Assembly: GCA_947481115.1 (NCBI GenBank)
Contig: CANKEI010000044.1
Coordinates: 1-7,264, forward strand
Direction of reading: 5' to 3'
Length of the DNA stretch: 7,264 bases
From: a bacterium
GTDB lineage: Bacteria; Babelota; Babeliae; Babelales; JABDEC01
The notes below the pieces were generated by a model that did not search any database, was not told the origin of the DNA, and saw nothing but the letters and a program-made list of their open reading frames with translations. Each line of letters begins with the position of its first letter. Positions within the stretch are counted from its first letter, which is position 1. The position numbers and the translations under genes were made by a program. This document shows positions 1-3,773 of this stretch, piece after piece.

Positions 1-490
1 CAGCTTGTTGCAACTTGTCCCAATTGCTTTTTTGAGCCTGTTTTTGAAGTTGTGCTTGGGTCTGTTTCTGCAATTGCTCTTGAAGCTGTTTTTGAGCTTG
101 CAATTGTAGCTGCTCTTGGAGTTGTTTTTGGACCTGTTGCTGCACTTGTTCATTGATTTGAGTGGTCATTTGGGTTTGCAGCTGCGCTGTGATTTGTTGT
201 TGCAGCTGTGCTGTGATTTGCTCTTGTAGCTGCGCTTGAAGTTGCTCTTGCAGCTGTGCTGTTCTTTGGGTCATATTAGTGGCAATTCCAGTAGCTTGTT
301 CAGTGGCTTGCTGTGTACTACTAGTCAAAATATTAATCACACATGTGCCATTGCCATTGTTAGGTCCAGGAAAATTTTCTGGCAAATTTAAATTTGGTTT
401 AGGTAATTGTTTTAGTGCAATAGCTAAACTATTTGCCGGCATAATCAATAAAAACAGTATATATATTAGATCTAATTTTTTGATGTGCAT
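1..490 (-). CDS. Secreted glutamine-rich tetrapeptide-repeat protein, C-terminus beyond window (partial)
   Basis: I do not recognise this family. The frame is open from an ATG at 490 to the left edge (163 codons seen). The ATG is fixed by an in-frame TAG directly before it and by a GGAG Shine-Dalgarno at 496-499, five bases away. Residues 1-23 look like a signal peptide: Lys-Lys at 4-5, a hydrophobic core at about 8-17, and an S-L-A cleavage site at 21-23. Residues 24-50 are Pro/Asn-rich and contain the only Cys (C50). From residue 79 to 154 the chain is a strict four-residue repeat, Q-hydrophobic-Q-x, with Gln at every position 79+4k and Leu/Ile/Val/Met (rarely Ala/Thr) at 80+4k. A coiled-coil-like rod or a beta/amyloid-like fibre are both conceivable. 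The protein is probably exported; no function is assigned. The gene is divergent from the exported FKBP isomerase, so shared regulation or folding help is possible but unproven. Confidence 0.85.
   Translation of the reverse strand, partial: MHIKKLDLIYILFLLIMPANSLAIALKQLPKPNLNLPENFPGPNNGNGTCVINILTSSTQQATEQATGIATNMTQRTAQLQEQLQAQLQEQITAQLQQQITAQLQTQMTTQINEQVQQQVQKQLQEQLQLQAQKQLQEQLQKQTQAQLQKQAQKSNWDKLQQA
29..256 (-). repeat. Tandem 12-bp (4-codon) repeat encoding Q-hydrophobic-Q-x
   Basis: Nineteen consecutive four-codon units, residues 79-154 of the left-end gene. Every unit starts with Gln, the second residue is nearly always Leu, Ile, Val or Met, and the third is Gln or occasionally Thr/Asn. 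Synonymous codons are mixed (CAA/CAG; CTG, CTT, CTA, CTC, TTG), which suggests an old array held by selection on the protein. Within it a 24-bp double unit is nearly duplicated (units starting at residues 92 and 100), a sign of some later local duplication. Confidence 0.9.
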
Positions 491-516
491 CTATGCTCCA
501 GTATGCTCTAAAACCT

Positions 517-545
517 ACTATAGCTTAATTGTGAGAAATTGGAAA
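517..545 (-). promoter_or_regulatory. Candidate sigma70-type promoter for the Gln-rich gene
   Basis: On the minus strand a -35-like TTTCCA (545-540) and a -10-like TATAGT (522-517) are separated by 17 bases. The start codon lies 26 bases downstream of the -10, leaving room for the GGAG ribosome site. Matches to consensus are 4/6 and 5/6. The -35 box abuts the -35 of the divergent FKBP promoter. Confidence 0.45.
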
Positions 546-632
546 TTTACAAAAATTAGGTAGTTCTTATAATTAAGTTAGTAAATTAAAATCAATTAAT
601 TTTTGTGAAAGTTAAATTATTTACAAAAATTA
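545..632 (+). repeat. 14-bp direct repeat ATTTACAAAAATTA with a third inverted core
   Basis: ATTTACAAAAATTA occurs exactly at 545-558 and 619-632. The 10-base core ACAAAAATTA also occurs inverted at 597-606. Three copies within 84 bases flank the FKBP promoter and leader and could be binding sites for a regulator. The region is very AT-rich, so coincidence is not excluded. Confidence 0.5.
546..573 (+). promoter_or_regulatory. Candidate sigma70-type promoter for the FKBP gene
   Basis: TTTACA (546-551, 5/6 match to the -35 consensus) and a perfect TATAAT (568-573) are separated by 16 bases. Transcription would start near 580, giving a leader of about 73 bases before the preferred ATG at 653. 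The -35 box lies within the first copy of the direct repeat described separately. Confidence 0.6.
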
Positions 633-633
633 A
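596..633 (+). promoter_or_regulatory. AT-rich hairpin in the FKBP 5' leader
   Basis: The arms 596-609 and 620-633 pair over 14 positions (one G-U wobble) around a 10-base loop. The stem is almost entirely A-T, so its stability in RNA is moderate. It ends seven bases before the GGTGAG ribosome-site candidate, so it could affect translation or mRNA stability, or mark a DNA operator. It has no poly-T tail on the plus strand and is not a convincing terminator. Confidence 0.4.
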
Positions 634-652
634 ATTATTGGTGAGAAGCAAT

Positions 653-1192
653 ATGTCTAAATTTAAACTAAGTATAATCTTATTAAGTTCAATTTTAATG
701 GGACATAAATTAAACTTTGCTACAAGTAAAAAAAATAAATCAAAAGCTGTTGAATCAACAGCAACTACTAAGTTAGCAGATACAAATCAAAATCAAATCA
801 AACGTATTTCAGGAAATAAATCAACGATGTCTACAATTCCAACTGTTTTAAGTCATGACGTAATCAAAGCAGCTGATGATGGGGCTTTTGTTAAAGCTGG
901 TCAGACTGTAACTGTAAATTACACTGGCTGGCTACATGACAACACCAAAGATGATAAAAAAGGTGCTCAATTTGATAGCAGTAAAAAGCCTGGTCGCACA
1001 CCATTTAAATTTAAAGTTGGCGCAGGCCAAGTAATTGCTGGTTGGGATAAAGGGTTACAGAAAATGCAGGTTGGCGGTACTTACTTGTTAACTATCCCAT
1101 CAGATATGGGTTATGGTGCTCGTGGTGCCGGAGATCTAATCCCAGCTAATGCACCGTTATTATTTGAAATTGAAGTTTTAGCAGCGAGCTAA
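653..1192 (+). CDS. Exported FKBP-type peptidyl-prolyl cis-trans isomerase
   Basis: FKBP-type isomerases catalyse cis-trans isomerisation of X-Pro bonds and act as folding helpers. The preferred start is the ATG at 653 (179 residues), which has a purine-rich GGTGAG about eight bases upstream and gives a clean signal peptide: Lys at 3 and 5, hydrophobic core at 6-16, cleavage near 21-25. A GTG at 605 would add 16 residues and spoil the signal. Residues about 25-64 are a Lys/Ser/Thr/Asn-rich linker, and the FKBP domain runs from about 75 to the end. Residues matching the FKBP12 active site are all present: Y90, F107 and D108, F120, V127 and I128, W131, Y154 and F171, plus the I-P-A-N-A loop. 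There is a short Asp/Lys-rich insertion before F107. No N-terminal dimerisation domain of the FkpA/Mip type is seen. The product probably acts in the periplasm or outside the cell. The gene is monocistronic, with its own promoter candidate. Confidence 0.93.
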   Translation: MSKFKLSIILLSSILMGHKLNFATSKKNKSKAVESTATTKLADTNQNQIKRISGNKSTMSTIPTVLSHDVIKAADDGAFVKAGQTVTVNYTGWLHDNTKDDKKGAQFDSSKKPGRTPFKFKVGAGQVIAGWDKGLQKMQVGGTYLLTIPSDMGYGARGAGDLIPANAPLLFEIEVLAAS

Positions 1193-1204
1193 AATTTAAA
1201 AAAC

Positions 1205-1234
1205 TAGGGGCTGTGATAAAATTTCCAGCCCCTA
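1205..1234 (-). terminator. Intrinsic terminator between convergent genes, with T-tract on the minus strand
   Basis: The arms TAGGGGCTG (1205-1213) and CAGCCCCTA (1226-1234) form a perfect 9-bp GC-rich stem with a 12-base loop. Read on the minus strand the stem is followed by G then six Ts, as expected of a rho-independent terminator for the ATPase gene ending at 1244. Read on the plus strand the hairpin is followed by A-rich sequence, so it is a weaker signal for the FKBP gene. Confidence 0.8.
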
Positions 1235-1243
1235 AAAATAAAC

Positions 1244-2443
1244 TTAATAGTCTTTAGTTAGAATAGTGCTGACTAATTTGCCACTATTGCGCCAACTAAT
1301 AATCTTGCCTTTAGCGCGAGTTTGATTTTCAGTGCCAGCATAGACTACATAATTATGTTCTGGTTCAGTAGTTGCGATTTTATTCCAAAATTCTAAGCTG
1401 TTGAAAAAATTGTTGCTAGAAATAGTCTCTGAAGCTTTCATATCAATCGGAATTAAATATTGGCTGGCAACTTCGATTAAAGCATCGACTTCGGCATGTC
1501 CGTTTTTATCGCGCCAAAAATATAAAGTTGGTCGTTGCCCCAAATTTTGAAACTGTTTCATCAAGTCTGCAATTATGAGATTTTCAAATAAAGGGCCGCG
1601 AAATGGGCTGGCTGATAAATCTTTATCCTGATTAACACCTAATAAATTACAAGCGATGCCCGTATCATAAAAATATAATTTTGGTTTATGTACCACGCGT
1701 TTATTAAAATTTTTAAAGTGCGGCGACAATCTAAATACAATATAACTAGCTTCTAGAATAGCTAGCCATTTAGTAGCTGTAGGGGCACTAATGCCACAAC
1801 TAACTGCGATATCTGAAATATTTAACAGTTGTCCAACGCGGCCAGCGCATAACATAATAAAAGTCTGAAATACATTTAAGTCGCCTACATTAGTTAATTG
1901 TCGCACGTCACGTTCAATATAAGTATGAATATAAGAGCTATATAATTGTTGGGCGATTAATTTTTCGGTATACAGTCTAGGATAGCTGCCATTAATAATT
2001 AAGTTATTTGAAAAATCTGGTAAAAGTTGATTTTGAGCTAGTTCGTTAATTGAGTAGGGCAATAGAGTTAAAATTCCGACGCGACCAGCTAGCGATTGCG
2101 TAATCGCCTGGTTCATCAAAAAGTTTTGTGAACCAGTTAATACAAAATAACCCGGGCGATTTTTACTATCAGCTTCGAGTTGAATATAGGACATAATTTG
2201 TGGGACATACTGAAACTCATCCAAGATTAGACCAAATTGATTTTCATTTGAGCGTAAAAAATTCAGTGGATCAGAAAGTGCAAATTCACGCGTAGCTGGA
2301 TCTTCTAGCGACAAAAATTTATGATTAGCAAAAAATTTTTTAGCTAAAGTAGTTTTACCAGATTGCCTAGGCCCTAAAATTGCCACCGCCGGAAATTTGG
2401 CATAATCGCCTAAAATTGCTTCGATATTACGCTTAATTAGCAT
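1244..2443 (-). CDS. AAA_14/DUF4143 family ATPase with PD-(D/E)XK-like C-terminus
   Basis: A 399-residue P-loop ATPase of the widespread AAA_14 plus DUF4143 architecture, whose cellular role is poorly defined. The Walker A is G-P-R-Q-S-G-K-T at 24-31, the Walker B is L-I-L-D-E at 72-76, and a sensor-like L-T-G-S-Q lies at 102-106. Residues about 205-235 look like a winged-helix segment (D-I-A followed by an S-A-P-T-A-T-K-W-L pattern). The DUF4143 part includes Y-F-Y-D-T-G at 257-262 and F-E-N-L at 286-289. E318-V-D320 with D334-x-K336 resembles the PD-(D/E)XK nuclease-type core of these proteins; whether it cleaves anything is unknown. Length is normal and the frame is intact. The ATG at 2443 is supported by AGGGGA a few bases upstream. 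It follows ybeY by 118 bases and ends at a strong terminator, so it may be its own transcription unit or the last gene of one. Confidence 0.9.
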   Translation of the reverse strand: MLIKRNIEAILGDYAKFPAVAILGPRQSGKTTLAKKFFANHKFLSLEDPATREFALSDPLNFLRSNENQFGLILDEFQYVPQIMSYIQLEADSKNRPGYFVLTGSQNFLMNQAITQSLAGRVGILTLLPYSINELAQNQLLPDFSNNLIINGSYPRLYTEKLIAQQLYSSYIHTYIERDVRQLTNVGDLNVFQTFIMLCAGRVGQLLNISDIAVSCGISAPTATKWLAILEASYIVFRLSPHFKNFNKRVVHKPKLYFYDTGIACNLLGVNQDKDLSASPFRGPLFENLIIADLMKQFQNLGQRPTLYFWRDKNGHAEVDALIEVASQYLIPIDMKASETISSNNFFNSLEFWNKIATTEPEHNYVVYAGTENQTRAKGKIISWRNSGKLVSTILTKDY

Positions 2444-2561
2444 AATAATCCCCTAGAAATTATTTTTCTTAAAAATTTCATAAAATTTATTCTTCAGGTT
2501 CAAGTTGTGCTATTTGAAAGTTAAAACTTAAAGTAGCATAAAAAGACAGGCTATGGCAATT

Positions 2562-3017
2562 TTAACGATCACGCAAACTTTTTAATAATTGGGCTTCTTC
2601 TGATTTCATAATTTCATAGTCAGAATCGACAATGTGATCATAACCCAGTAAGTGGCAAATACCGTGTACTAGTAAAACTTCTAGGCGTGCTTCAAAATCT
2701 AGTTCCCAGCGGGGTAGATCATCTAAAATGTATTGCGGTGCGAGAATCAAATCGCCCAAATTGCGATCTTCGGGTATAAGTACCGTAATTTTAGCGCCTG
2801 GTTTTAAATCAGGGTGATAGGGGAAAGACAAAATATCAGTCGGCTTATCTTGTTGTCGATAGTCGCGATTATAATCATGTATAGTTTGGTTATCGCTTAA
2901 AATAATACTAATATCAAAACGACTTAGTTTTAAAGTTTTGAGAATTTTTTGTATATCAGATTTTAATTTCTTAAGATTTATGGGAACAGCTACTTGGTTA
3001 TTTTGGATCAAGATCAT
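2562..3017 (-). CDS. ybeY: Endoribonuclease YbeY (rRNA maturation factor)
   Basis: YbeY is a single-domain, zinc-dependent endoribonuclease of the cytoplasm, involved in 16S rRNA 3'-end maturation and 70S ribosome quality control. The signature H-G-x-x-H-L-x-G-Y-D-H lies at residues 118-128, with the three zinc ligands H118, H122 and H128. The other family hallmark, N-R-D-Y-R followed by K-P-T-D-I-L-S-F-P, spans 50-66. The length of 151 residues is typical. The start at 3017 has no strong Shine-Dalgarno; a TACAAT at 3060-3055 could be a -10 box, without a clear -35. The usual partners phoH and era are not adjacent: the gene sits between a toxin-antitoxin pair and an ATPase gene. No defect is seen. 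Confidence 0.95.
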   Translation of the reverse strand: MILIQNNQVAVPINLKKLKSDIQKILKTLKLSRFDISIILSDNQTIHDYNRDYRQQDKPTDILSFPYHPDLKPGAKITVLIPEDRNLGDLILAPQYILDDLPRWELDFEARLEVLLVHGICHLLGYDHIVDSDYEIMKSEEAQLLKSLRDR

Positions 3018-3076
3018 AAATTTGCTTTGAAGTTTGTTTTTAATATGGCTAACAATTGTATTCTTTTATGCAGGAC

Positions 3077-3412
3077 TTATTTATGCTTATTAGGTAAATC
3101 AGGTTGAACAGCTAGTTTTAAACCTAATACATGCAGCACAGATCGCACACTAGTTAATTTTGGGTTGCCCTTATCCGATAAGATACCATAGAGATTTTGA
3201 CGACTAAGTTGTGCTTCTCTGGCAATGGCAGACATATTGCTATTATAAGCTTCTAAGACGTCCTTAAGCGCCAATAAAAAGACGCGTTGATCATCATCTA
3301 CAAGGGCTTCGTTTAAATATGTCCTGGCAAATTCTGGATCTTGTAATCGTTTAAGTAAATAATCTTTAAAGTCTCTAGGCATACGTCTTTTTGCGTCTTG
3401 AGATTTAGCCAT
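3077..3412 (-). CDS. Antitoxin of a type II TA pair, HI1420-like HTH protein
   Basis: A 111-residue protein matching the addiction-module antidote family typified by Haemophilus HI1420. The N-terminus (residues 1-45) has the family pattern of a basic start, F-K-D-Y-L near 15-19 and L-x-D-P-E-F. Residues about 58-100 form a Cro/C1-like helix-turn-helix (A-I-A-R-E-A then L-S-R-Q-N-L-Y, then K-L-T-S-V and V-L-x-x-L-G-L-K-L). It should neutralise the toxin and repress the operon. I chose the ATG at 3412, not the upstream in-frame ATG at 3502: it is preceded by a good AAGGGG about seven bases away, matches family length, and avoids about 98 bases of overlap with the toxin. The chosen start overlaps the toxin's last eight bases, which suggests translational coupling. 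Confidence 0.92.
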   Translation of the reverse strand: MAKSQDAKRRMPRDFKDYLLKRLQDPEFARTYLNEALVDDDQRVFLLALKDVLEAYNSNMSAIAREAQLSRQNLYGILSDKGNPKLTSVRSVLHVLGLKLAVQPDLPNKHK

Positions 3413-3728
3413 GTTTTTTCCCCTTATAATCTGCCCAATAACGCTGAGCTTTTTTAATATCTTGATTTTGAGTACCTTTATCTCCGCCAAGTAATAGCAC
3501 AACTAGGGTGGTTCTATCTTTAGCGAAATAAATTCTATATCCTGGTCCATAGAAAATTTTTAATTCTGATACGCCTAAGCCAACCGGTTCGCAGTTTCCA
3601 AAATTGCCTAACCTAACCCTATTTAGTCTAGCTGCTAAGATAGCTTGGGTTTGATTATCTAATGATTCTAGCCATTCGATAAACGGTTCTTTGTTGTTAC
3701 TTAAGGTATACGAGACAATTTTTAACAT
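3405..3728 (-). CDS. Toxin of a type II TA pair, HI1419-like RelE/ParE (Gp49) family
   Basis: A 107-residue protein of the phage Gp49-like RelE/ParE superfamily, the putative addiction-module killer group usually encoded just before an HI1420-like antitoxin. Characteristic segments are F-I-E-W-L at 16-20, basic positions R34, R37 and R39, G-P-G-Y-R-I-Y-F at 61-68, and L-L-L-G-G-D-K-G-T-Q at 78-87 followed by a D-I-K-K-A helix and Y-W-A-D-Y. Family members are expected to be ribosome-dependent mRNA interferases, but that activity is inferred here. The core motifs are intact, so the toxin looks functional. Toxin-first order with an 8-base overlap to the antitoxin is typical of the group. No Shine-Dalgarno precedes the ATG, and a TAATAT lies only 11 bases upstream, so the transcript may be nearly leaderless unless read through from valS. 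Confidence 0.93.
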   Translation of the reverse strand: MLKIVSYTLSNNKEPFIEWLESLDNQTQAILAARLNRVRLGNFGNCEPVGLGVSELKIFYGPGYRIYFAKDRTTLVVLLLGGDKGTQNQDIKKAQRYWADYKGKKHG

Positions 3729-3733
3729 GCTAA

Positions 3734-3770
3734 AACTGTATATTAAAGGCGACAGTTTTGCAACTGTATA
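3734..3770 (-). promoter_or_regulatory. Putative operator/promoter of the toxin-antitoxin operon
   Basis: The 45-base gap between valS and the toxin contains AACTGTATA twice as exact direct repeats (plus strand 3734-3742 and 3762-3770) and the inverted half-site ACAGTT at 3752-3757. ACAGTT-TTGC-AACTGT (3752-3767) is thus a perfect 6-bp inverted repeat with a 4-base spacer. A -10-like TAATAT on the minus strand (3745-3740) overlaps the proximal repeat. This layout suits autorepression by the HTH antitoxin. Assignment is by position and symmetry only. Confidence 0.55.
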
Positions 3771-3773
3771 GAG

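Noticed and set aside
29..256. CRISPR array or intergenic satellite at the left end
   Set aside because: The repetitive look comes from four-codon units in an open frame; there are no spacers of uniform length between identical repeats.
279..563. Plus-strand open frame of 94 codons
   Set aside because: It lies antisense to the start of the Gln-rich gene, which has a signal peptide, ribosome site and strong codon pattern. The plus frame also crosses the divergent promoters.
605..652. GTG at 605 as the FKBP start
   Set aside because: It lies inside the leader hairpin, lacks a ribosome site and puts 16 extra residues ahead of a clean signal peptide; the ATG at 653 is better.
2456..2479. AT-only hairpin upstream of the ATPase gene
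   Set aside because: About nine A-T/G-C pairs with a bulge in a very AT-rich spacer; expected by chance and with no clear role.
2444..2561. Terminator or small gene between ybeY and the ATPase gene
   Set aside because: I found no GC stem with a T-tract and no plausible coding frame; it appears to be an ordinary AT-rich spacer.
3413..3502. Upstream in-frame ATG at 3502 for the antitoxin
   Set aside because: It would overlap the toxin by about 98 bases and add 30 residues not typical of the family; the ATG at 3412 has a strong ribosome site.
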